In this document: piece by piece, positions 53,301 through 62,417 of the stretch
Layout: each line of letters starts with the position of its first letter
Position numbering within the stretch: the first letter of the stretch is position 1
IMG/VR virus record: IMGVR_UViG_3300033146_005439
Span: 1-64,000 of that record
DNA length: 64,000 nucleotides
Direction: 5' to 3' (one strand)
DNA from: a virus
Translations under genes and position numbers: made by a program
The notes under the pieces: generated by a model
Seen by the model: only the letters and a program-made list of their open reading frames with translations
Database searches by the model: none
Told to the model about the DNA's origin: nothing

Positions 53301-55733
53301 AATATGCCAATCATATGTAGCTGACCAAAAATATTTAATTTCTACAGAACTACAATAAGGCTGTTTAACCCAACTAACAATATCTGTCTTAATTTGTCCT
53401 TTAATATAACCAGTTAAAGTACTTTTAAAAGGCACTGATAAAATAATAGGAGCTCTTTCTAAATTAGAAAATATGAATTTAGTACCTTGCCACTCCACTT
53501 CTTGATTAATTTTTTTTACAGCATCTCTATTAGGTTTAGGAGGTTTATTCAAAGGATAAAAAGTTATAAAAGCATCATCTATTTCTTCATAAGAAGCATA
53601 AGGTTTTGTGTTTAACTGATCTGTATCACTATATTTTTCATATATAATAACTTTTTTTATAAATATATTAGCTTTATATAAAGTTGTAAAAGAAGCATAA
53701 TCTTTAGGAGCAATAACTATAGCATTATTTTCCATAGAAGTTAAACCTACATATTTAGTCATGTAATCTATAGTTTTTTCCTCGCCAAATAAAGTTACAC
53801 CTACTAAACTTAAACCTTCTAATTCTAAAGGTCTAATTAAACTATGTAATAACTTAAATTCATCTGGTATATTTAATAAGATTAAACCACTATTACCTAA
53901 AAAATTTAAAGCATTAGTAGCAATACTTATATTTTTATATACAGTTATTTTATACAAATTATAACCTAAAGTATATGACTCTACTGAAGGTGTATAAGTA
54001 GGTGGTTTTTCATTATGATAACAAGTATCTAAGTACCATCCTATAGGTTGAGCTTGTAAACCATCACCACAAACAGATAAAAAATTTACTTCTGCTTTTA
54101 CTGAAAGTGTTTTTAAATGAAATCTTAAATCAAAATAAGGTAAATATGAATATTGATTATGTGAATTATAACAAGTAAAAGAAGTTTGAGCTAATAAAGC
54201 ACCACAAAAAAGTTTCGTTATTTTTATACTATCATACTCAAAGTAAGTATCATTATAAGAAATAACTACTATAATATTTTCCCCAAAACGCGTTTCTACA
54301 TCTATATCAAAATAAGAAGCCCAAATATCTTTATTTAAATTATTAAATACTTTGTCTGAATAAAAAAAAGTTAATAAAAATAAAAATTTTTGTAGTTTAT
54401 TAAAAACATTATCATAATAAAGTCTAGCTTCCTCTGTATCAGGTAAATCTTTTTTTAAAAAAAATAAAGAACTATAATCTACTAATTCTGCAGGATAACC
54501 TATATCTAGTAAACTTAAATTAATAGCTACTACTTTAGTATTTATCTTAGGATTATCACCTAATAATTTTATATACTTATCTTTTTCTCTAGATACTTCA
54601 AAAATATAATCAAACTCTTGAGAGGAAGAAGTCTTATTATAAAAAGTAGAATAAATAATAGGTAAACAAGGAGACTCTTCTAATTCAGTAATTAATGTAG
54701 GATAATCTGCAACTATACCATCTGAAGCATTGCCTTTTGTTAATAAAGTACTCTCGTTTTCTAATTTAAAAGTATCAAAATTAGAAATATATACTCTAAA
54801 AGAATCAATTTTAAAATCTACTATTTCATTATTTAAATAAATTACATCTGGCCTATCACCCCCAAAAGTAAAAATCTCAGGATTAATAAAATAAGTATAA
54901 AAAAAATCAGAAGTCCACCTATTACGTAAAGAATTATATCTTACCTCAAAAATACTATAAGCATTAACTTTTTCCCCAGACTGTAATTTTATATCAGATA
55001 AAGCAGTAAAATCATTATTAGCACAAACAACATAACCATTATAATACTTACACTCCGCTTTAGCGCCGTTACAAGGGTAAATAATAAAATCTTCCTCTTC
55101 TGAAGTATCTATATTTAAAGTTTTAAATTTTTGAGTATATTCAGAATCTGAATGTGTGCATTTAAATTCTGGAAAAATAATAGTATAAAAACCACAATCT
55201 GTAAGTTGATTTTTATCTAATTTATAAAAATAATCTTCATTTCTCCACCAATAACATCTACCAAAAGATACTCTATTATTTAATAAAGCATAATTTATAG
55301 GTAGATGATCACAAACACCAGAATAAGTGGTAAAACCTAAAATAGAAGGTGTATAACAAGAACAATTTAAAGATGTACCATCTGATATAGCATCTGTATC
55401 TGGATTATGAAACACACAATGGTCTTTATTATAACTACTAATAATAGAATAATCTATAGTAGTATCACTTATAGTAACTCTACAACAATCTCTTATGGCA
55501 TCTAACTGATATAAACTAGGTAAAATACAACAAGGTTCTACTTTATTTAGACGAGGTTTATATTTAGTACACCTAAACTCATTACCTATTAAATTACATC
55601 TAGGATAAAAACTAGGTAAATTACCTTGTGTATAATCTACAAAAGTACAAGTAGTATCTTCAAAATTCCAATAAATACAAGTACTAGAAGCATAAATATC
55701 CCAATACTTACAAGGGACCCCAAAATCTTCCAT
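50358..55733 (-). CDS. Giant Cys-rich virion protein (1791 aa)
   Basis: The first 235 residues hold 19 cysteines, often as CC or CxC (EPCC, RDCC, NCSCY), and a second Cys-rich part lies near residues 795-860. These suggest disulfides in the mature virion or a metal-bound knot. The rest is beta-rich with many aromatic residues and an acidic C-terminus (EEEQPTEEEDEE). AAGGG precedes the ATG at 55733. Co-directional with tail genes, so a tail-fibre or baseplate role is likely. No known domain is recognised. Confidence 0.55.
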   Translation of the reverse strand: MEDFGVPCKYWDIYASSTCIYWNFEDTTCTFVDYTQGNLPSFYPRCNLIGNEFRCTKYKPRLNKVEPCCILPSLYQLDAIRDCCRVTISDTTIDYSIISSYNKDHCVFHNPDTDAISDGTSLNCSCYTPSILGFTTYSGVCDHLPINYALLNNRVSFGRCYWWRNEDYFYKLDKNQLTDCGFYTIIFPEFKCTHSDSEYTQKFKTLNIDTSEEEDFIIYPCNGAKAECKYYNGYVVCANNDFTALSDIKLQSGEKVNAYSIFEVRYNSLRNRWTSDFFYTYFINPEIFTFGGDRPDVIYLNNEIVDFKIDSFRVYISNFDTFKLENESTLLTKGNASDGIVADYPTLITELEESPCLPIIYSTFYNKTSSSQEFDYIFEVSREKDKYIKLLGDNPKINTKVVAINLSLLDIGYPAELVDYSSLFFLKKDLPDTEEARLYYDNVFNKLQKFLFLLTFFYSDKVFNNLNKDIWASYFDIDVETRFGENIIVVISYNDTYFEYDSIKITKLFCGALLAQTSFTCYNSHNQYSYLPYFDLRFHLKTLSVKAEVNFLSVCGDGLQAQPIGWYLDTCYHNEKPPTYTPSVESYTLGYNLYKITVYKNISIATNALNFLGNSGLILLNIPDEFKLLHSLIRPLELEGLSLVGVTLFGEEKTIDYMTKYVGLTSMENNAIVIAPKDYASFTTLYKANIFIKKVIIYEKYSDTDQLNTKPYASYEEIDDAFITFYPLNKPPKPNRDAVKKINQEVEWQGTKFIFSNLERAPIILSVPFKSTLTGYIKGQIKTDIVSWVKQPYCSSVEIKYFWSATYDWHIIKPNGYCNVVQASKIYYRTDIQGSAPPCGDHTYYPPPSCHIDYWMWYPYVSCKDFAKYEQTSLAIQGGGDLGVMELWECTAEDYEDDETEPGQVPKKCYDHWEHNRFDMRMLGPEDNLGRVLFTHLSFNDCSCDYTFINGTRTSDAWFSGTARMVTHLEGENLYNMQQCSSENMPPFGDTYRDQLISFRSEGNFNYYYNQTIGDTIFSFLGDKWMPVPQNYALTSLDFAAEDYQYKKYFNEDNISSYINQLGILLGTNVDSHNLDEVFVEESLRYNDVFYDHHTIAGITYPQSVPEYNKKTLEGLKRVNGYVTYKPLNVASPNAALPHESIMHAWRQEWKSLEVIIEQDRTELFEESFLNDTLDELIYDYLPFLDINYPEYGYDYRLREGRRVPTEGLHTISFRIGVLENEEEQTKLYYYAFYLDEGPALLYDSDFNIVEDPSDVPDGIVFSDITNIEEDIHYYKLCSGIDWLNGVYTLSMPNNIAEYKAGRVLYEKKESKDSTEELEELARKERRTIGYFNNMGEEKEYFFNRGLAIHIKRDLLDTGIPKQVFVIDDYLVNLNLPTDDPESMFSSMDNLIDIPGSIPLDLLYKQASLLTSLTILITFKLPKLIEYLNLSFNYGKFTDALGFDKWFAIPNIRLYFGINGQDVEKEYIMQTFSEDTLDFTIKDFQLRHKLTFEEAKYGISYVKLVLSIDPIYIRNLNNYYEENNKSNYLGEFIHLIGFSLRESIYMDVDVKLNTYERLFKVSKGSCGNFPVQGTDIYRTLHRHPEEISTLVQVDTRYGISGAALVTKHKLKTISKFYSRSLSEIKDEFVIVEGDYLELENKQKELYDKTSQLISGIIVYDSCLKDVLGNFFKRVGVTRVPEWSFTLRNNDTGTLIPVEAKSLFYPGGHLWEWYVFPPYETIVCGEGTIEYRYVRANQSGEFYNTAGILTRYYNIFKNQYIVKDPDYFGADHYYIAHNKYEEEQPTEEEDEE

Positions 55734-55744
55734 TAAATAAACCC

Positions 55745-57301
55745 TTAAGAATAATCAAAAAATAATCTATAAATTACTTGAGAAGCACCTGTTTCTGAAG
55801 CACCTAACTTTATACCAAACCATATAGGATCAGAAATTAAAGAGGTATTACCTACTAACTCTGAATCATCTGCATTAGTTACTTCACTTAAATTAGCTTT
55901 TGTTGCATGTAAATAAGCCGGAGGTATATCAGAATCAATATCTGTTGGTTGTATATTAGGATAAAATTCAATACCATCTTCGTTACCTGAACCTGCCGGC
56001 TGTCCTGGACCAGCAGTACCAAAATGCATTAAGGTATCCATATTACCGGCATCATGATGTAAAAAAGAACCATGACTATGTAAACCAAAACGAACACTAC
56101 TTAAAATACAAGCACCACTTAATACTTCAAAGCCCACACATTTAACATCGGATTCTGTAGATACAGTAACATTTCCAAAATTAATGCTATCTATATCGTA
56201 ATATTGAGGTAAAGGCCCATGACAAGTAACTTTAAAAGTATCACCCGCCCTCAATTTATCTGAAGAACCATTTGATTTAAAAGTAATATTAACTCCTCTA
56301 GATCCTAAAGACATACTTACACCAGAAGCTGAAGTTAACGCAGCTCCTGCCATATCACCACGTGTAGAAGAATATGCAAAATAAGCTTGACCAGGTAAAG
56401 CATCTAAATTAGTTCCTTCAGCATAATCAGGTTTATAACAATCAATTGTCCAACTTCCAGTATCAAACACTGCATCAGAAAATTTAACCATTAAACCTAA
56501 AGTACCTACATTATACCAATAATCCGGGTATAATAACTCTGTAGCTGAAGTTGAGGAATCACTTACAGGAGAAGAACTCCAAGACATCTTTGGAACATTC
56601 CCCGTACCAGCACCCATCGTAGTACCATTAGTAGTATCTATACTCAAAGTATAAGTAGTATCAGCACTTCCATTATATATACCACCAGTAGTTAATACAC
56701 CATCATAATTTATATTAGATACTGGGTCACCTATACCACGTGAATAGCCTGAATTATCATTTGTTATTACAATAGTATAAATTTCAGGCAAAAAACCTTT
56801 ATACACGCCAGATACATCTAAATAACCTTGATAATTATTATTACTAGCAGCACCCCCAACTTCATCACGAGTATCAAAACCCAAAACTTGATAAGCATTA
56901 TGATCACCTGAAGTACTTATGGCCACAGATGAAGATAAACCTAAACTACCAGAATATATTTTAAAACTATTACCAATACTTTTATTATTTTCCCATAAAC
57001 ATAAAGATTTATCCCAAGTGTCATCATTTTTACCTAAACTTCTTAATTTATTAGTAATATCTTGAGCTATCATACGTGGATCTAAATCTATACCAGAAGT
57101 TAAAGTTATGTAAGGTCCTGAAGAACCATCTAATTGTAAATATAATCTATTTGTTGTAGGCCCTATATTAATTGTATCTCCTATATTACTAAGAGCTGTA
57201 GCTGTTCCTGATGTACCTTTACAGCCTGCACCTCTACCATCACTTATAGTACCACCCAGAGTTACATCATATTGTACCCACCTTGTTTCAGCTGCACACA
57301 T
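55745..57301 (-). CDS. Virion protein with flagellar-hook-like IN motif (518 aa)
   Basis: From about residue 50 the segment NRLYLQLDGSSGPYITLTSG followed by DPRMIAQDITNKL and FKIYSGSLGLSSSVAI, ending QVLGFDTRDE, repeats the motif seen in the 2277-aa protein. A Gly/Thr/Ser-rich middle follows, then a C-terminal domain with several His (SHGSFLHHDAGNMDTLMHF). I chose the ATG at 57301, eight bases after GGAGG, rather than a GTG two bases from the site. Composition is less AT-driven than its neighbours: Gly and Ser are frequent. Probably a structural protein of the tail tip. Confidence 0.6.
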   Translation of the reverse strand: MCAAETRWVQYDVTLGGTISDGRGAGCKGTSGTATALSNIGDTINIGPTTNRLYLQLDGSSGPYITLTSGIDLDPRMIAQDITNKLRSLGKNDDTWDKSLCLWENNKSIGNSFKIYSGSLGLSSSVAISTSGDHNAYQVLGFDTRDEVGGAASNNNYQGYLDVSGVYKGFLPEIYTIVITNDNSGYSRGIGDPVSNINYDGVLTTGGIYNGSADTTYTLSIDTTNGTTMGAGTGNVPKMSWSSSPVSDSSTSATELLYPDYWYNVGTLGLMVKFSDAVFDTGSWTIDCYKPDYAEGTNLDALPGQAYFAYSSTRGDMAGAALTSASGVSMSLGSRGVNITFKSNGSSDKLRAGDTFKVTCHGPLPQYYDIDSINFGNVTVSTESDVKCVGFEVLSGACILSSVRFGLHSHGSFLHHDAGNMDTLMHFGTAGPGQPAGSGNEDGIEFYPNIQPTDIDSDIPPAYLHATKANLSEVTNADDSELVGNTSLISDPIWFGIKLGASETGASQVIYRLFFDYS

Positions 57302-57322
57302 ACACACAACCTCCTTATAAAA

Positions 57323-57973
57323 TTATTTTTTTTGTTCTATAGTAAAAATATACTTAACTGTAGGCATATAATTATTATTCATATCTCTTACTCCAGAAAT
57401 AGTTACAGTATAAGTTCTTCCATACATAAAATACATACTTTGAGGTGTTATACTACAAATTAAATCTTTATATGCAGAACCTGCAGCAGATATTGTAGCT
57501 TTTAAATACTTATGTCTAAAATTATAGGTTCTAAATGATGCTGAAAAAAAAGAGGACTCTTTAAAAGTAACATCATTAACCATATTAATACCAAAAGTAA
57601 GCACGTAATCAGTAGGAAAATATTTAACTTTATTATAAATAACTTTATAACCAAAAGTTAAAATATACTCTTTTTCAATACTATCTACACCATTAGTAGC
57701 TACTGCTCTAACTACACAAGATTTTTTAGGATAAAACTTATACTTTATATTATATCCTCCTAAAATAGGTGTATATATACCAGATAAAGTTATAATACCA
57801 CTTGTAGTAGGTAAAAAACAATGAGTTACCTTAGAATTATCTATATAAAGATATGTTCCTGAACAAGTGACACTATTACTATAATCTACAAGATCTACAC
57901 TTAAAGATAACCCTTTATCAATATTTACTATTTCATCTTTTGCTATATTAAAATTCTTAATTTCTATACTCAT
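57323..57973 (-). CDS. Ig-like virion protein (216 aa)
   Basis: Beta-rich protein with Ig-like strands (CSGTYLYIDNSKVTHCFLP, YNIKYKFYPKKSCVVRAVA, YTVTISGVRDMNNNYMPTVK). The last matches the ending of SbsA-like Ig domains. GTAGGTATATT lies before the ATG at 57973. It sits between two large adhesin genes and is probably a connector. Confidence 0.55.
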   Translation of the reverse strand: MSIEIKNFNIAKDEIVNIDKGLSLSVDLVDYSNSVTCSGTYLYIDNSKVTHCFLPTTSGIITLSGIYTPILGGYNIKYKFYPKKSCVVRAVATNGVDSIEKEYILTFGYKVIYNKVKYFPTDYVLTFGINMVNDVTFKESSFFSASFRTYNFRHKYLKATISAAGSAYKDLICSITPQSMYFMYGRTYTVTISGVRDMNNNYMPTVKYIFTIEQKK

Positions 57974-58004
57974 AATATACCTACTTATTAAAAGGTTAGA
58001 TTAA

Positions 58005-60584
58005 TCAACTTAAACGTTTCATTATAGGTCTAAATTCGACATCAACTTTAGTGTTATCTAAAACAAAAATACATTGGTCTGGATCTATACCATCATATTT
58101 TGAAAAAATATTAAAAGTCAAATAAGTTAATCTTGTAGGAATAACATCAGCACAAATAGGTAGTAATATAGAATCGGTATCTAAAATTGGTTGTTCTGAA
58201 ATTTTTGTATAAAAAACCCAACTTTTCTTCAATTTATTACCTTTAACAGAATTATCAAAAACTTCTACATAAACAGATACTTTATCTGAAAAATTATAAC
58301 TATGTAAATCACTATAAATAGTATAACCACCAGAAATAGTAGTATAACTATAGTTACTAAACCTATTGTTAATCTTTAAAATTAAAGTATCTAAATTAAT
58401 ACCTGTTCCTTTATCTATAATATCAAAAGTTATACTGTTTTCAATTAAAGCATAGGTACTATTAGGTAAAGGTTCTATATTACATATATATGGCAATATA
58501 TAATCTTCTATCAAACTAAACCAATAATCTAACCTAAATAAATTAGGCTCAGGTGCAGTATCATACACTTCTAAATAAACATACACTAAAGCATTATAGT
58601 GGTACTTATTAGGATTTTTAAAAGAAATCTCTAAACCTTTTAAACCTACACCAACATTAAATTCAGTCACTTTAAAAAAAGAAGATTCTTCTAATAAAAT
58701 ATAACCTGTGTCACCAATATAAGAAACTTCTCTTACTTTAAAAATTAAAGAAGTTTTATCTAAACTATAACCATAAGGACTTAGTCGTAACCATATTTCA
58801 GAATTAAGTGCATTACCATCAGAATAAGGTACAGGCTTAATAGCTTGTATAAAACTAAACTGTGCTATTGTAGAAGTTACTTCATTTGACCCTATAGGTA
58901 AATGCCTACTTAAATAGTTATAAAAAAGAGAAGTATCATCACTAAACTCACTTAAAAAATTTATAGGGCTGGTATGTACTGAATCACTTAACATAGTACA
59001 AAAAATAGCACTGCTTTTTTCAGTTAATTGTAAACAAAATACATTTGATTTAAATAAATAATCTAAATAAAGAAGATTTAAATAAGAAATATACTCTTTA
59101 TAGTAATTAACTTTAAAATAACCAAAAAAATCTAAAGGTTTAAATGTAATAATCTCATAACCATGCGGAGAACTTTCAGCACCTGCTATAAAACTAGGTT
59201 GTAATTTAATAGAAAAAGTACCTTTAACTAAATCTGTACCTAAATTAATATTACCACCATCAGTTGAAGCATAAAAAGTAACAACTTGATCATAAATCAC
59301 ATCTTTAGTGGTATCATACCAACCACTGGTATAATTTATAAGGCACCAACCATCTATATCTGTTAAAACCTTACCATCAGGATCAGAAAAGGTACCACCT
59401 TGATCTCCTGTTCTTGAAAAAGTTACTTCTTTATTAGAAACACCTACATTATATTGATCTAAAACCAGAGCTTTTAAAGTAATTGTAGTATTATTACACA
59501 TAAAACTCGGACCATCCACATAAAGGGTGATGGTATTAACATATGGTAACATAGTATCACTTATAATATTATAATAAGACCAAGGCTTAATACCTAAAGA
59601 ACCGTCTATTTCACTTCTAGCCATATAGTACTTTTGTAATCTTACTACTTCATCTTTATACAAAGCTATATCATCAATAACTAAATAATTACCATAAGCA
59701 TCCACAGTATTCAAAATATAAGATCTTTGTACCTCTTTTTTAATTAAATCATAATACAATAATTGACTTTTTTTTACTATACATAAAAAACTTATATAGT
59801 AAGAACTAAAACTTAAAGCCTCCACATCTTTAAATAAACCTGACTTAAAAAAGGTAAGCACAGCACCAGAAGATTTATCTAATTTATATAAAATACCTTT
59901 ATCTTTATTTAACTCATTATATTCTGCACTTTGTAAATATAAATCATTAAAAATAACAACAGAATCATTTATATTATAATAATTAAAAGGAGCTTGCTTA
60001 TTTTTTAAATATACTAAAGTACCTGAAACAGAAGAAACTTCTACTTTTTCCAAAGCATTTAAATTATTAACATTAGAACTTAAACCTAAGTATAAATAAC
60101 TAGTAGAAGTTATATTAGAAGTATCCGCTATATTTATATAACCTGTACCAGAAACTGTAGAACTACTTAAATGTGTATAATATACTTCAGGTGTAAAAGA
60201 TTGAGTATTAAAAATATAAGAAGAATCACTATAAGATTTAACTAATGAATAATACTTTACTAAAGTACTAGTACTAACTTCTAGTTGCCAAAAAGTCACT
60301 TCTGTATAATAACCAGAAATTGTAGTATAAAGATACTGACTAGTAAGAAACAACATATTATCGACATATACAGTAGTATCTCTAGGCCCAATGTAGTCTA
60401 ACGATATAAAAGTAGTATGTTGTTTAAAATTAGTATTAAAAGAAAAACTATCAATTAAAGTACCACTAGTATTTTTTATATATAAAAAAGAATCTATATT
60501 AGACGTATCAATACTACCATAAGTTCCTAAAATAGGCGTAATACAAAAATTAGAATTATTAAACCTAACATTCTCTTGTACCAT
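58005..60584 (-). CDS. Paralogous adhesin, first of three, with Big_1-like Ig domain (859 aa)
   Basis: Shares a domain order with the two genes upstream: a stretch ending KGILYKLDKSSGAVLTFF and FKDVEALSF, then an invasin-type Ig domain (LYVDGPSFMCNNTTITLKAL, later VLTDIDGWCLINYTSG) near residues 350-440. A C-terminal extension contains another Ig-like domain (EPLPNSTYALIENSITFDI). It would project from the virion and bind receptors. GGTGG precedes the ATG at 60584. The family is inferred from internal similarity and known Big_1 patterns. Confidence 0.6.
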   Translation of the reverse strand: MVQENVRFNNSNFCITPILGTYGSIDTSNIDSFLYIKNTSGTLIDSFSFNTNFKQHTTFISLDYIGPRDTTVYVDNMLFLTSQYLYTTISGYYTEVTFWQLEVSTSTLVKYYSLVKSYSDSSYIFNTQSFTPEVYYTHLSSSTVSGTGYINIADTSNITSTSYLYLGLSSNVNNLNALEKVEVSSVSGTLVYLKNKQAPFNYYNINDSVVIFNDLYLQSAEYNELNKDKGILYKLDKSSGAVLTFFKSGLFKDVEALSFSSYYISFLCIVKKSQLLYYDLIKKEVQRSYILNTVDAYGNYLVIDDIALYKDEVVRLQKYYMARSEIDGSLGIKPWSYYNIISDTMLPYVNTITLYVDGPSFMCNNTTITLKALVLDQYNVGVSNKEVTFSRTGDQGGTFSDPDGKVLTDIDGWCLINYTSGWYDTTKDVIYDQVVTFYASTDGGNINLGTDLVKGTFSIKLQPSFIAGAESSPHGYEIITFKPLDFFGYFKVNYYKEYISYLNLLYLDYLFKSNVFCLQLTEKSSAIFCTMLSDSVHTSPINFLSEFSDDTSLFYNYLSRHLPIGSNEVTSTIAQFSFIQAIKPVPYSDGNALNSEIWLRLSPYGYSLDKTSLIFKVREVSYIGDTGYILLEESSFFKVTEFNVGVGLKGLEISFKNPNKYHYNALVYVYLEVYDTAPEPNLFRLDYWFSLIEDYILPYICNIEPLPNSTYALIENSITFDIIDKGTGINLDTLILKINNRFSNYSYTTISGGYTIYSDLHSYNFSDKVSVYVEVFDNSVKGNKLKKSWVFYTKISEQPILDTDSILLPICADVIPTRLTYLTFNIFSKYDGIDPDQCIFVLDNTKVDVEFRPIMKRLS

Positions 60585-60588
60585 TTAA

Positions 60589-62409
60589 TTATACCACCTT
60601 AGCCTTAATTAATACTATCCTATCTTCGATACCAGAAGTATAAGCAGTTTGTGCTTTTCCAGAATAATCAAAATAACTTGTAAATACTACAGAACTAGTA
60701 ACATACCCTATGGTATCATCATCGGATACTAAAACTTTCTGACCTATCATACCATCTGTATATTGATCCTTTATTACTATATCTATAGTAGAATAATTAT
60801 GAGTAGTAGCAGGAAGAACAGTAGGATACACATGCATAGATATAAAATCCTGATAAGGTCGTAAAGGAGTTATTTGATAATTAAAATATTTTCCAAAGTC
60901 ATAAGTTGTCCCATAAAAAGTAGCTTTATTTTGTAATCTATATATGTTATCATCAAAAACAGCTAAAGCTTTTACAGGTATTATAGTGTTTCCTATAGTC
61001 TCTAAATTGTCTAAAGTAATACTACCATAATAATTAACGTTATCTAAATTTTTTGTTACTACTCCTGAAATAGCTGTAACATAATCTATATATGTAGCAT
61101 TAATAGAACATACATTAGCTTCCACCAATAACTCCATAGATAAAGCATAATCATTTAAAGAAATCTCAATAAAATTAGAATCTTCTAAAGAAGTAACTTT
61201 CAAAAAAGCATTATTTTGAAAACGTTCAATATTAAAAACATATGACACACCTGATAAAGAACTAAAATAATATATTTGATCATCTATTAAAGTATAAGGT
61301 CTTCCTCCTACAGAATAAGTATCTTCATTTATTATATAACCAAATTCATAATTCTTATGTTCATACACTTCAGAAAGTTTTATACAAAACTTATAAAAAG
61401 AAATTCCAGAACAATTAACATAATTAGGTGTTGAAACTTTAACTTCGAAATTAATGTTTTCTAATAAGTAATAATTAGACCTTAAAGAACTTAAACCTGT
61501 AATAGGTGTTTGTAATATTAAATTAGAACCATCCATATAATAAGATCCTGAAACTAAGGACCATTTATCTAAATCTAAAGTTAAAGCATTAAAATTATCA
61601 GAAAAAGTTGTAGCAGCAGAGTAACCTAATAAATAATCCATTGATAATAAATTTAAAATATTACCTTTTACATATAAAGTTGTATGAATATCTTTATAAA
61701 AATTTAATTTGTCCACTATATGAGTAAACATAGCAGCACTTACATTCTTATATTGATCAGAAACACTAGTTAAAAGCAAAGAACCATTCATACTAGAATA
61801 TCTAGATAAAGTACCATTATTATAATTACTAAATATAAAAAAACTACTTATAATAACAACAGAATCACCTTTTTTATAATTATAACTTAAAGTATTATCA
61901 AAAAATAAAGTGTCATCGACTACTTTAACAACACATAAAGTATCAAAAAAGCCTTCCTTATTAAAACCTAATATCACAAAATTATTTGTAAAAATACACT
62001 TATCAAAATAAGCATCTACTTTTATAAAATTATCTGATATAAAACAGTCTTCCGATAAAGTAGTTACATAACTTTCTACAAAAAAAGCTGAAGAATCTTC
62101 TACAAAAGGTTGATCTATTAAAAAAAATTTATCCAGACTAACTATTCCTTGATTTCTATATAAATGTAATCTTATAACATAAAAATAAGTAGTTTGTTTT
62201 TCCTTAACTAAACACCAAAAACCTATACCATCATATACTAAATGATATAAGTCATATAAATATAAATTAAAATCAATAGTAAAAGTATAAACTTTCTTAC
62301 CATTCGAAGTTATAGCATATAATAAACAGGCCTTATTATCAATATAATAAAAATATATTCCATCAAAAGCCATATGAGAATAGGGGACATTTAAATTAGA
62401 AAAATCCAT
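60589..62409 (-). CDS. Paralogous adhesin, second of three, with Big_1-like Ig domain (606 aa)
   Basis: The core (FIFSNYNNGTLSRYSSMNGS, YKNVSAAMF, then a lectin-like stretch FSDNFNALTLDLDKWSL) parallels the protein at 62418. The C-terminal Ig domain starts VYPTVLPATTHNYSTIDIVI and ends with a Gly-Lys turn (DYSGKAQTAYTSG), matching the invasin-type repeat. No good Shine-Dalgarno is seen before the ATG at 62409, so coupling to the upstream gene is likely. Confidence 0.6.
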   Translation of the reverse strand: MDFSNLNVPYSHMAFDGIYFYYIDNKACLLYAITSNGKKVYTFTIDFNLYLYDLYHLVYDGIGFWCLVKEKQTTYFYVIRLHLYRNQGIVSLDKFFLIDQPFVEDSSAFFVESYVTTLSEDCFISDNFIKVDAYFDKCIFTNNFVILGFNKEGFFDTLCVVKVVDDTLFFDNTLSYNYKKGDSVVIISSFFIFSNYNNGTLSRYSSMNGSLLLTSVSDQYKNVSAAMFTHIVDKLNFYKDIHTTLYVKGNILNLLSMDYLLGYSAATTFSDNFNALTLDLDKWSLVSGSYYMDGSNLILQTPITGLSSLRSNYYLLENINFEVKVSTPNYVNCSGISFYKFCIKLSEVYEHKNYEFGYIINEDTYSVGGRPYTLIDDQIYYFSSLSGVSYVFNIERFQNNAFLKVTSLEDSNFIEISLNDYALSMELLVEANVCSINATYIDYVTAISGVVTKNLDNVNYYGSITLDNLETIGNTIIPVKALAVFDDNIYRLQNKATFYGTTYDFGKYFNYQITPLRPYQDFISMHVYPTVLPATTHNYSTIDIVIKDQYTDGMIGQKVLVSDDDTIGYVTSSVVFTSYFDYSGKAQTAYTSGIEDRIVLIKAKVV

Positions 62410-62417
62410 TAAAACTA

